Shown here: in pieces, positions 17,300-25,549 of the stretch
Layout of the letters: every line of letters begins with the position of its first letter
Numbering within the stretch: the stretch's first letter is position 1
Assembly: GCA_036825195.1 (NCBI GenBank)
Contig: DAISYQ010000009.1
Coordinates: 1-64,000 of the forward strand
DNA: 64,000 bases
DNA from: UBA2210 sp036825195
GTDB lineage: Bacteria; Desulfobacterota; Syntrophia; Syntrophales; UBA2210
Direction of reading: 5' to 3'
Notes under the pieces: model-generated
Database searches by the model: none
What the model saw: the letters and a program-made list of their open reading frames with translations, nothing else
Told to the model about the DNA's origin: nothing
Translations under genes and position numbers: made by a program

Positions 17300-18337
17300 C
17301 TATAGCTGGATGGTTACCTCTTTCAGAATATCCAACTCATCCAGGGCCTTGCCGGCACCCCTTGCCACTACCGAGAGAGGTTCTTCTGCTATCGTTACAG
17401 GAAGGCCGGTCTCTTCCCTGAGGAGAACATCCAGATTTTTCAGGAGGGCTCCTCCCCCGCCTAACACAATACCTCTGTCAACAATATCGCCTGCCAGCTC
17501 CGGCGGAGCATTTTCCAAGGCATCCCTGATGGCATTGATGATAACACTTACCGGTTCCGACAGCGCATCCATCACCTCTTCGGAATTTATCTCTACAATC
17601 TTGGGAATACCCGATATGAGGTCCCGCCCCTTGACATCTACTGTCTTTATCTCGTTCTCCGGATATGCACACCCGATGGTGGTCTTGATCATCTCTCCGG
17701 TTCTTTCGCCTATGAGAAGGCTGTACTTCCTTTTTATGTACTGCACGATAGCGTTATCCATCTTGTCGCCCGCAACCCTTACGGACTTTGAATAGACAAT
17801 ACCAGCCAGCGAAATGACCGCGACCTCCGTCGTTCCCCCACCTATATCGACAACCATAGAACTCACCGGTTCCGTTATGGGAAGGCCGGCTCCTATCGCC
17901 GCAGCCATAGGTTCCTCGATAAGATATACCTCTCTTGCACCGGCCGACTCTGCGGTTTCCTTGACCGCTCTCCTCTCAACCGGCGTAATACCCGAAGGGA
18001 TGGATATGATGATCCGCGGACGCACAAAGGTTCTTCTATTATGAACACGGAGGATAAAGTGCCGCAACATGGCTTCCGTAATCTCGAAATCAGCTATCAC
18101 ACCGTCTTTCATGGGTCGTATAGCCACAATGTTCCCCGGTGTCTTTCCCAGCATCCTTTTCGCATCAGCCCCCACAGCGAGGATCTTTTTCGTCCCCCTC
18201 AGGTCCCTGTGCACGGCGACAACCGATGGCTCATCCAGGACAATCCCCTTTCCCCTTACATATACTAAGGTGTTCGCTGTCCCCAGATCAATGGCCAAAT
18301 CACTCGATATCAAACCAAGGATATAATCGAATAACAA
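17300..18337 (-). CDS. mreB: Actin-like cell-shape protein MreB
   Basis: 345 residues, actin fold. Motifs: LAIDLGTANTLVYV (phosphate 1), MVVDIGGGTTEVAVISL (phosphate 2), IPSGITPVERRAVKETAESA and the adenosine motif GIVLGGGGALLKNL. It forms membrane-associated filaments that orient the elongation machinery. The start is TTG 18337, supported by AGGGAG about 8 nt upstream and by homology beginning immediately (LFDYILGLISSDLAIDLG). First gene of the rod-shape cluster. Confidence 0.96.
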   Translation of the reverse strand: MLFDYILGLISSDLAIDLGTANTLVYVRGKGIVLDEPSVVAVHRDLRGTKKILAVGADAKRMLGKTPGNIVAIRPMKDGVIADFEITEAMLRHFILRVHNRRTFVRPRIIISIPSGITPVERRAVKETAESAGAREVYLIEEPMAAAIGAGLPITEPVSSMVVDIGGGTTEVAVISLAGIVYSKSVRVAGDKMDNAIVQYIKRKYSLLIGERTGEMIKTTIGCAYPENEIKTVDVKGRDLISGIPKIVEINSEEVMDALSEPVSVIINAIRDALENAPPELAGDIVDRGIVLGGGGALLKNLDVLLREETGLPVTIAEEPLSVVARGAGKALDELDILKEVTIQL

Positions 18338-18648
18338 GTTTCTAATCTCCCTTTATTAATCATGTTTGGCCTTTTCCTATACAGTATTTCAACAACCTAA
18401 TCAATTAAAATGTGTCTTGAGGCCGACCCGTGATGTCTCTGTCAACAGTCGTGCAAGTTCATACCTGATACGCCGCAACCTTCTGTCTGCCATCCTTGAA
18501 AAAATCATTGCATTTTAGATGTTAGTATACTACTTATGCCACTCAGTCACGTTGGAGGTTTTGCGGACAGCCAAGACTGGACGGCACAGTGACACCGACA
18601 TGCCGAGATTCACAAGGCCATCAAATTGAAAGGTAGAAACGTTTAGAT
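18338..18648. other. Intergenic region between divergent mreB and ppiD-like genes
   Basis: Contains the mreB promoter candidate (18376-18404) and the long leader of the plus-strand ppiD-like gene. A convincing promoter pair for the latter was not found; TTGAAA near 18494 and TATACT near 18526 are too far apart. No coding or RNA signal otherwise. Confidence 0.5.
18376..18404 (-). promoter_or_regulatory. Candidate mreB promoter
   Basis: On the minus strand TTGATT (18404-18399) and TATAGG (18381-18376) are separated by exactly 17 bp; each matches four of six consensus positions. Transcription would begin near 18369, leaving a 5' leader of about 30 nt with AGGGAG before the TTG start. Confidence 0.5.
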
Positions 18649-20250
18649 ATGCTTCAATTAATGCGGAAACATGCCAAGAACTGGCTCATGAAGGTCGTAC
18701 TGGGTATCATCGTTATTGTTTTCGTCTTCTACTTCGGATCCATGCGGGGAAGACAGCAGACCGAAACCATCGCGGAGATCAACGGACTACGAATAGCGTA
18801 CGCAGAATTCAGAACGGAGTATCAGAACCTGTTGGACTTCTACCGTCAGCGATATGGTGACAATCTGACCGATGATCTGCTGAAGAAAATGAACCCGAAA
18901 CAACAGGCTTTCGACAGTCTGATCAATCGGGCTATCATCCTGTCGAAGGCCGATGAGCTGAAACTGGATGTAAGCGACGATGAATTGAAGGCATCCATTG
19001 TCGCATATCCGGCCTTCCAGAGAGACGGCGTCTTCGATAATTCCCTGTACCAGAGAGCCCTTCGATATCAGCGGATGACCCCGGAAGATTTTGAGGCTAT
19101 CCAGAGACGGGCCTTAAAGACAGGAAAACTGGAAAGGCTTATCAGAGAGTCTGCAAAGGTATCAGACAAGGAAGTCCGTGACATTTACAATACGCAGAAC
19201 AGAAAGATCAACATCGATTTCATAGCCCTGCCTTCGGATCTGGTCAAGGCCACAGGAAAGCCCTCAGAGACGGATCTTGAAGGGTATCTGAAAGAACATG
19301 GCGAGGAGTTCCGGGTATCTCAGGGCGCGGTGATTACATACCTAGTCTTCAAGGGCGCATCCTTTGCCGATGCAGCGGATATATCGGAAGAAGAGATAGA
19401 GGAATATTACAACTATCATACCGCTGAGTTCGAAGATAAGGGAACGACAAAACCTCTGCCGGAAGTAAGGGACACCATTGTCTCCGCCTTGAGATCGATA
19501 AAGGGTATGGATGCGGCATTCGAAGCGGCAAAGAAGGCCCACGACACGATCTACCAGGAGGAAAACTTCGAAGACTACGCCAAGGAAAAGGGATTGACTA
19601 TAGAGACATCGGAATTATTCCGGGATACCCCTCTCCCCGATCAGTTGGCCGGCATTCAAGATCTGGGTGAACATGTATTCGATCTGGCAGAAGGAGACTT
19701 GGGGCGCGTCGTATCCGACAGCAAGGGATTCTATGTATTTAAACTCCTATCGCTGAAACCGTCATACATACCCGAGCTCAAAGACATTGTAACGAAAGTT
19801 CAAAAGCACTATACCGATAACGAGTCCATACGGTTAAGCAAAAAGAAGGCGGAAGAAATGCTCAACCGCCTGAAGACCGGAACGGATATGGCAAAGCTTT
19901 CCCAAGATGCCGGTCTCAAAGTGTTGGAAACCGGATTATTCCCGCTGATGAATCCCGACATACCAAAAATCGGCTACTCTCAGGAATTGCAGGAAGCCCT
20001 CATCAAGATGTCGGAGAAAGAGCCCTACCCCGATACCGTGTTCCTCGTCGACGGGAAGCATATTATCATGAAGTTTAAAGATGAGGGTAAGCTGGACGAA
20101 AAAGACTGGGAAGCACAGAAAGATTCCATAAAGAAATATCTCCTTCGGATGAAGGAAGAACGATACTTCATGTCATGGCTCGAGGGTGCAAAGGCGAACA
20201 TGATCAGCAAGGGAAAGCTGAAAATACTTAAGAACGTGGAAGATCTGTAA
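18649..20250 (+). CDS. PpiD/SurA-like periplasmic folding factor (peptidyl-prolyl isomerase family)
   Basis: 533 residues, anchored by one N-terminal helix (VVLGIIVIVFVFYFG) with the bulk in the periplasm. The N-terminal SurA_N-type chaperone helices include QQAFDSLINRAIILSKADEL and a YPAFQRDGVFDNSLYQRAL segment typical of PpiD. The central parvulin-like region is poorly conserved (around DLGEHVFDLAEGDLGRVVSDSKGFYVFKLL), and the isomerase signature is not clear, so it may act mainly as a chaperone for outer-membrane proteins. Transcribed divergently from mreB. Its stop is 3 nt before the ATG of the small HMA candidate selenoprotein, so the two are co-transcribed. Confidence 0.85.
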   Translation: MLQLMRKHAKNWLMKVVLGIIVIVFVFYFGSMRGRQQTETIAEINGLRIAYAEFRTEYQNLLDFYRQRYGDNLTDDLLKKMNPKQQAFDSLINRAIILSKADELKLDVSDDELKASIVAYPAFQRDGVFDNSLYQRALRYQRMTPEDFEAIQRRALKTGKLERLIRESAKVSDKEVRDIYNTQNRKINIDFIALPSDLVKATGKPSETDLEGYLKEHGEEFRVSQGAVITYLVFKGASFADAADISEEEIEEYYNYHTAEFEDKGTTKPLPEVRDTIVSALRSIKGMDAAFEAAKKAHDTIYQEENFEDYAKEKGLTIETSELFRDTPLPDQLAGIQDLGEHVFDLAEGDLGRVVSDSKGFYVFKLLSLKPSYIPELKDIVTKVQKHYTDNESIRLSKKKAEEMLNRLKTGTDMAKLSQDAGLKVLETGLFPLMNPDIPKIGYSQELQEALIKMSEKEPYPDTVFLVDGKHIIMKFKDEGKLDEKDWEAQKDSIKKYLLRMKEERYFMSWLEGAKANMISKGKLKILKNVEDL

Positions 20251-20253
20251 TAA

Positions 20254-20607
20254 ATGAAAAAACATAGTATCGGGGTACTCCTCTGCGCAATGATTCTGTT
20301 TCTTTCGCAGGTATCCCTTGCCGCCGAAAAGACCTATCGTTTGAAAGTCTCGGGCTGCTGGGGATGATCGGGCAGGGCCAGGATAAGTTCTATCCTGAAG
20401 AAGACAGAAGGCATCCTCGATTTCAAGATGAACTCCACCACATCCACCATTACGGTAACGTTTGATGACGGTACGATAACCCTTGAAGAGATCATGCAGG
20501 AGATCAAAAAGAGGAAGTTTCAGGTAAGCGAACAGGTCGACGTGACAACCCCGGAAGGAAAACCCTCTGAAAAAACGGATCCTGTGGCGCCACCTCCCGC
20601 GGGATAG
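20254..20607 (+). CDS. Secreted HMA-domain protein with in-frame UGA, candidate selenoprotein (CxxU)
   Basis: 117 codons if the TGA at 20365-20367 (codon 38) is read as selenocysteine; a conventional reading would stop after 37 codons. Residues 1-24 are a signal peptide (AMILFLSQVSLAA). The rest matches a heavy-metal-associated domain of MerP/Atx1 type: KVSGCWG, UGA, SGRARISSILKKTEGIL, ITVTFDDGTITLEEIMQEIK. The metal site is normally G-x-x-C-x-x-C; here it is Cys35-Trp-Gly-UGA38, so the second Cys is replaced by the UGA. Residues 103-117 are a Pro-rich tail. A 7-bp hairpin begins 11 nt after the UGA (see 20365-20397). The gene follows the ppiD-like stop by 3 nt. Likely role: periplasmic metal or thiol/selenol chemistry. 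The frame and motif are seen directly; selenocysteine insertion is inferred. Confidence 0.82.
20365..20397 (+). promoter_or_regulatory. Candidate bacterial SECIS element in the HMA gene
   Basis: UGA (20365-20367), an 11-nt gap, then a perfect 7-bp stem CAGGATA/TATCCTG (20379-20385 with 20391-20397) closing a 5-nt loop AGTTC with G at its second position. The loop starts 18 nt after the UGA, within the range known for SelB-recognised hairpins. The second candidate at 56311-56344 has the same spacing and stem length. Confidence 0.72.
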
Positions 20608-20644
20608 TGCTTTTGTCGTCATTGATTATACCCGACCCTGAAAC

Positions 20645-21889
20645 TCAGTGCCGGGCCGCCGATCTTCCCGCGAGCCAGCCGGTGGAAAAGGCTGCCTGGA
20701 GATTGTAACCTCCGGTATCGGCATCGATATCCATCACCTCACCCGCAAAATAGAGTCCACCCACAAGACGTGACGCCATGGTGCGAGGATCTATTTCATT
20801 CGTATTGACTCCCCCCGCCGTGACAATGGCCTCGGTGAGCGGACGGGTTCCGGTCACCTCAAGGCGAAAGTTCTTGAGCCACACCAGCAGACGCCTTCGT
20901 TCCCGCGCGGTAATCTGATGACCTCTCCTGTCAGGGGGGATATCCGTAGCGGTTATACAGACCGGAATCAGTTTCGCGGGGAGCAGATCCCCAAGCAGCG
21001 TCCGAAACGTGCGTTTGCCATACGCGTCAAGATCGCGCAGCAGCCGTTCATCCAGCTTGTGTTCATCCAATGCGGGTTTCAGGTCAATGGATACTGCTAC
21101 CCTTCCACCCAGATCCAATACATCCCTTATTCCGCCGCTCAGTGAAAGAATGACGGGTCCGGAAAGACCGAAATGGGTAAAGAGCATTTCTCCAAAGGCC
21201 TCATTTCGTTTTTTGCCGTCAACTAGGACACTGATATTCACGTTGCGCATACTCAGACCCTGCAGACGCGACGCCACATCCCCGGCAGTCTCAAGAGGAA
21301 CCAGCGCTGGACGAACCGGCACGATAGAATGCCCTGCCGATTGGGCAAGCCGGTACCCATCACCGGTAGAACCGGTGGTGGGATACGATACGCCCCCCGT
21401 CGCGACGATTACGGCATCGGCGGCATAGGTATTTGCTTCCGTATCCCGCACGCCACAAACCTTTCCGCCTTTGATAAGCAGGCAATCTATCGACACATCC
21501 CGCCGTATCGTAACCCCCTGTCGACCGATCCATTCCATCAACGCATCAATCACATCACGTGCCTGTCCGCTTGCAGGAAATATCCGCCCACCTCGCTCGA
21601 CAACAGTGGGAACGCCCAAATCCTCAAAGAACGCTACAAGATCATCATTCGAAAAACGGTGAAAGGCCTGTCTGAGAAAGATCCCGTTGGAACCGAAGTG
21701 AGAAATAAATTCCGTGAGTGATGCAACATTGGTGAGGTTGCACCGTCCCTTACCGGTGATACCGAGCTTTCGTCCGGGACGGTGCATCTTCTCAAGCAGG
21801 AGGGTCTTTGCACCCTGTCCTGAAGCCTGCCCGGAGGCCATCAACCCTGACGCTCCTCCTCCGACCACAATAACTGTCCGTTTTTCCAT
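20645..21889 (-). CDS. BaiN/HI0933-family FAD-dependent oxidoreductase
   Basis: 414 residues, cytoplasmic flavoprotein. The N-terminal dinucleotide-binding fold is IVVGGGASGLMASGQASGQG, followed by the family signature KLGITGKGRCNLTN and, later, VIVATGGVSYPTTGSTGDGY. The C-terminal TRPLTEAIVTAGGVNTNEI and LYFAGEVMDIDADTGGYNLQ close the FAD site. Members are often named aminoacetone oxidase or RdsA/BaiN; the physiological substrate here is not known. It converges with the HMA gene and lies 13 bp downstream of the enoyl-CoA hydratase gene, in the same direction. Confidence 0.9.
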   Translation of the reverse strand: MEKRTVIVVGGGASGLMASGQASGQGAKTLLLEKMHRPGRKLGITGKGRCNLTNVASLTEFISHFGSNGIFLRQAFHRFSNDDLVAFFEDLGVPTVVERGGRIFPASGQARDVIDALMEWIGRQGVTIRRDVSIDCLLIKGGKVCGVRDTEANTYAADAVIVATGGVSYPTTGSTGDGYRLAQSAGHSIVPVRPALVPLETAGDVASRLQGLSMRNVNISVLVDGKKRNEAFGEMLFTHFGLSGPVILSLSGGIRDVLDLGGRVAVSIDLKPALDEHKLDERLLRDLDAYGKRTFRTLLGDLLPAKLIPVCITATDIPPDRRGHQITARERRRLLVWLKNFRLEVTGTRPLTEAIVTAGGVNTNEIDPRTMASRLVGGLYFAGEVMDIDADTGGYNLQAAFSTGWLAGRSAARH

Positions 21890-21902
21890 CTCCGAATATT
21901 AC

Positions 21903-22619
21903 TCAGATCATTATATTGAGAGACTCAATAAATGCCGGGTCTTCTTTCTCCATGATCTCGATGATATGCTTATGCAGCCTCTTTTTATGCTGCTCGAATA
22001 CTGCCCTCTTTTTGGTGAAGGTCCTCGCGAAGGCTATGGCATCTTCGAGAAGAGCCCCTTCATCCTCACATGCCTTCACGATGACGTGACTTTCTTCAAG
22101 CTCTTTCGCGGTCGCCCTCTTGCCGCTGTACACCAGTTCCTCAAGTTTGTAGTATGGAATCGCCTTCTTTATGATAGCGAGCATCGCCGGCAGAAAGGGG
22201 ATGTTTATATCCACCTCAGGGAAACAGAAATATCCCCTGTCGGCTTTCATGAATCTGAAATCACAGGCACAGGCCATGATGCTTCCATCGCCGAAAACGT
22301 GTCCGTTCATGGACGCGATAACAGGCATCGGGAAATACAGAATCCGTGTAAATATCCTGTTCAGGCCATATAAAAAATCCTTGATCGCCTGGGTGTCCTT
22401 CTTACTCATGGCGTCCATCATCCACACGATATCGATACCCTGCGACCAATTCTTCGTATCGCTTGAGGTGATAACCACCGATGAAATGGTCTCGTCATGT
22501 TCGATTTCATCAAAGACGTTCAGGATAGCCCGAACAAAGTCAGGATTGTGCCTATTCTCGCCGTTGTTCATCTCCATGACCGCAACTGTCCCATCCTTTT
22601 TCCATTCGATAACTGCCAT
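21903..22619 (-). CDS. Enoyl-CoA hydratase/isomerase family protein
   Basis: 238 residues, crotonase fold. The oxyanion-hole segments are VVITSSDTKNWSQGIDI and MNGHVFGDGSIMACACDFRF; YFCFPEVDINIPF carries the Glu position used in catalysis by hydratases and delta3,delta2-enoyl-CoA isomerases. The short length and divergent second half fit the isomerase branch better than a classical hydratase. ATG 22619 follows AAAGGGGC; the frame extends to 22778, but the added residues have no family similarity. Between polA and the flavoprotein gene; a link to either is not evident. Confidence 0.85.
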   Translation of the reverse strand: MAVIEWKKDGTVAVMEMNNGENRHNPDFVRAILNVFDEIEHDETISSVVITSSDTKNWSQGIDIVWMMDAMSKKDTQAIKDFLYGLNRIFTRILYFPMPVIASMNGHVFGDGSIMACACDFRFMKADRGYFCFPEVDINIPFLPAMLAIIKKAIPYYKLEELVYSGKRATAKELEESHVIVKACEDEGALLEDAIAFARTFTKKRAVFEQHKKRLHKHIIEIMEKEDPAFIESLNIMI

Positions 22620-22782
22620 GCCTGCCCCCTTTATATTCTTTTTGTATCCCTCACGCCGCCCTGCCATGCACCCAGAAGCTTCGTCAAATCGATTCCCGTC
22701 TGATTGTCTGATTCCGTAAAATCCGCTGCCGTAACAGTGAGGTTCCTCGCAACAAGGTGCGGAACGTATGTTCACCATTCAA

Positions 22783-25473
22783 CTAATGGGCCTCATCCCA
22801 GTTTTTTCCGGAAGCGATCTCCACCTTCAGCGGTACATTCAGATCTATCACCTGTTCCATTTCCCGTTTGACAAGGCTCATTACCGTCTCCTTTTCAGAG
22901 ATGGGGACTTCAAAAACCAATTCGTCATGCACCTGCATAATCATAGATGCGGACAGATTCTTCTCCCTAATCCTTCCGGCGATATTCACCATCGCCACCT
23001 TGATCAGATCGGCCGCCGTTCCCTGTATGGGGGTGTTGATGGCCATCCGTTCCGCAAACTGGCGGACCTGTGTATTTGCACTGTTTATTTCGGGTATGTA
23101 CCGTCGCCGGTTCAGAAGGGTGGTGACAAACCCGTTTTTTCTGGCACCTACCAGCGTTTCTTCCGTGTACCTGCGCACACCGGAGAATCGGGAGAAATAT
23201 CCATCGATATACTCTTTCGCACGATTCAGGCTGATCCCCAGTTCTCTGGAAAGGCCGAAGGGACTCATCCCATAAATGACGCCGAAGTTTATCACCTTCG
23301 CCTGCCTGCGCATCTCCTCACTGACCATCCCGGGAAACACACCGAATATGTCGGATGCTGTCTTCGTATGTATATCCTCGCCTGACTCGAAGGCGCTCAT
23401 AAGCAGTTCGTCCCCTGAGAGGTGAGCCAAGATGCGGAGCTCTATCTGGGAATAATCGGCCGAAACGAGTTCGCATCCTTCAGGTGCTATGAAGGCCTGA
23501 CGTATCCTCTTCCCTTCGGCCGTTCTGATGGGGATGTTCTGGAGGTTGGGATTGCTGCTCGAGAGCCTCCCCGTAGCCGTAACCGTCTGGTTGTACGACG
23601 TATGCACCCTTCCCGTCTCCGGATTGACGAGGAGAGGAAGGGCATCGACGTAGGTCGATCTGAGTTTCATCAGACTCCGATAGGCGAGGATCTCAGCCGG
23701 AAGATCGTAGGATTTCGCTAAATTTGTCAACACATCCACGTCTGTCGAATATCCCGCCTTCGTCTTCCGCCCCCGGGGGAGATTCAGCTTATCGAAGAGG
23801 ATCACCTGGAGCTGTTTCGGCGAATTGATATTGAACCGCTCCCCAGCCAAACGGTAGATCTTCTCCTCCGAGATCTCCAGGAGTTGTCCCAACTGGCTCG
23901 ACATCTCCGCCAGCAGATCGCAATCGATGAGGACTCCCGCCGCCTCCATGGCGGTGAGCACCTCGACAAGCGGCATCTCCACGTCATCGAAAAGTTTCTT
24001 GAGTCCCGCCTCCTCCATCCGTTCGGAGAGAAGGGGGGCGAGCCTGAAGATGAAGTCCGCACACCGGCACGCATAGGGGACAACTTCCTCGATGGGCAGG
24101 GTGTCGACGGAGACCGCTCGCGCCCCGCTCCCCGTCAGATCCTTGAGAGCAGGTATGGCCCGGCCGTACAGCTCCTGGACCAGATCGGGCAGGTCGTATC
24201 CCCGTCGTGAGGGATCGAGGATATACGCGGCAAGCATGGTATCCGACACATCCCCCCTCAGCGGTATTCCCCTGCGCGCAAGGGCGAGAGCCGCAACCTT
24301 GGTATCGTGGCCGTATTTCTTCAATGTTTCGTCGGAAAAAACATCTTTCAGGGCCGCCAAGGCTGTGTCCGCATTGAGCTGTTCCCGTGCCCCAGTTCCC
24401 GTGTGGGCCAGGGGGATATAGCAGGCCTTCCCTTCGCCCGAGCAGAGAGCAGCACCCACGATTCCGGCCCTCACCGCGTCATCTCCCGTCAGTTGGAGAT
24501 TGAAGGAAAAGGTGCCTGCATCACGCAGTTCATTAAGGAGAGAGGCAAGCTCCGCCCCCTGGGTTATAAGGCGGTAGTCAGCCGCTTCCGCTTCTCCCTT
24601 TCCTCCTTCTTCTCCCAGCCGTGTTATGAGGCCGGGAAACTCAAATTTCCTGAAGATCTCCTTCAGAACCTCCGCATCGGGCTCCCGGAAACGTAAATTA
24701 TCCAGATCGAAGGGAACCGGTACATCCGTCCTGATGGTCACCAGGTCCCTGCTCATTCGCGCCTGATCGGCGAACTGTTTCAGCTTCTCACTCAGGCCCT
24801 TCCCCGTAACCTTTTCGGCGTTATCCAAGACATCTTCAAGAGAACCGAACCGGTCTACCAGCTTGAGGGCCGTCTTTTCCCCCACACCGGGGATCCCGGG
24901 AACGTTATCGGACGAGTCCCCCGCAAGCCCCAGGATATCGATCACCCGTTCGGGCCCTACGCCGAATCGGGCCCTGACACCTTCCACATCGTAGGACATA
25001 TCTTTCATAGTGTCTACCATGAGGACATTGTCCGAGACGAGCTGCATCAGGTCCTTATCGCCGGAAGCGATGATCACCTGCATCCCCTCCGCCTCGTAGC
25101 GTCTCGCCAGTGTGCCGATGATATCGTCCGCCTCGATCCCCTGCTCTTCGATAACCGTTATGGAAAAACCGCGGACGATATCCTTGATGGGATCGATCTG
25201 GGGGCGGAGATCATCGGGCATCGCGCTGCGGTTCGCCTTGTACTGATCGTATGCCTCGTGTCTGAAGGTGGGACCCTTCGCATCAAAGGCAACGGCGATG
25301 TAATCCGGAGCCCAGTCGCGGCACAGCTTCATCAGCATGGTGGTAAATCCGTAGATCGCGTTGGTGGGAAATCCCCGTGAAGTGGAAAGCCCGTGGATCG
25401 CAAAAAACGCTCGGTAGATATAGTTTGTTCCGTCTACCAGGAACACTCTGGGTTGTGGTGCTTTCTCAGCCAT
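22783..25473 (-). CDS. polA: DNA polymerase I
   Basis: 896 residues. Residues 1-290 form the 5'-3' exonuclease (FLVDGTNYIYRAFFAI, GIEADDIIGTLARR, DSSDNVPGIPGVGEKTA). The polymerase domain has motif A VSADYSQIELRILAHLS, motif B RRQAKVINFGVIYGMS and motif C QVHDELVFEVP. The middle 3'-5' exonuclease domain is kept in length but has lost metal-binding acids: the DxE motif reads FSFNLQ (322-327), and the position of E. coli Asp501 is Cys in YACRCAD. Proofreading is therefore probably absent. ATG 25473 was chosen (GGGGAG 10 nt upstream, homology from MAEKAPQPRVFLVDG). Role: Okazaki fragment processing and repair. Confidence 0.97.
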   Translation of the reverse strand: MAEKAPQPRVFLVDGTNYIYRAFFAIHGLSTSRGFPTNAIYGFTTMLMKLCRDWAPDYIAVAFDAKGPTFRHEAYDQYKANRSAMPDDLRPQIDPIKDIVRGFSITVIEEQGIEADDIIGTLARRYEAEGMQVIIASGDKDLMQLVSDNVLMVDTMKDMSYDVEGVRARFGVGPERVIDILGLAGDSSDNVPGIPGVGEKTALKLVDRFGSLEDVLDNAEKVTGKGLSEKLKQFADQARMSRDLVTIRTDVPVPFDLDNLRFREPDAEVLKEIFRKFEFPGLITRLGEEGGKGEAEAADYRLITQGAELASLLNELRDAGTFSFNLQLTGDDAVRAGIVGAALCSGEGKACYIPLAHTGTGAREQLNADTALAALKDVFSDETLKKYGHDTKVAALALARRGIPLRGDVSDTMLAAYILDPSRRGYDLPDLVQELYGRAIPALKDLTGSGARAVSVDTLPIEEVVPYACRCADFIFRLAPLLSERMEEAGLKKLFDDVEMPLVEVLTAMEAAGVLIDCDLLAEMSSQLGQLLEISEEKIYRLAGERFNINSPKQLQVILFDKLNLPRGRKTKAGYSTDVDVLTNLAKSYDLPAEILAYRSLMKLRSTYVDALPLLVNPETGRVHTSYNQTVTATGRLSSSNPNLQNIPIRTAEGKRIRQAFIAPEGCELVSADYSQIELRILAHLSGDELLMSAFESGEDIHTKTASDIFGVFPGMVSEEMRRQAKVINFGVIYGMSPFGLSRELGISLNRAKEYIDGYFSRFSGVRRYTEETLVGARKNGFVTTLLNRRRYIPEINSANTQVRQFAERMAINTPIQGTAADLIKVAMVNIAGRIREKNLSASMIMQVHDELVFEVPISEKETVMSLVKREMEQVIDLNVPLKVEIASGKNWDEAH

Positions 25474-25549
25474 GTCGCCGACGCTCCCCATTGCCTTATC
25501 ATCAAAAAATCGCTGTGAATACGAATACTGTCCGATATAATCCCTATAC

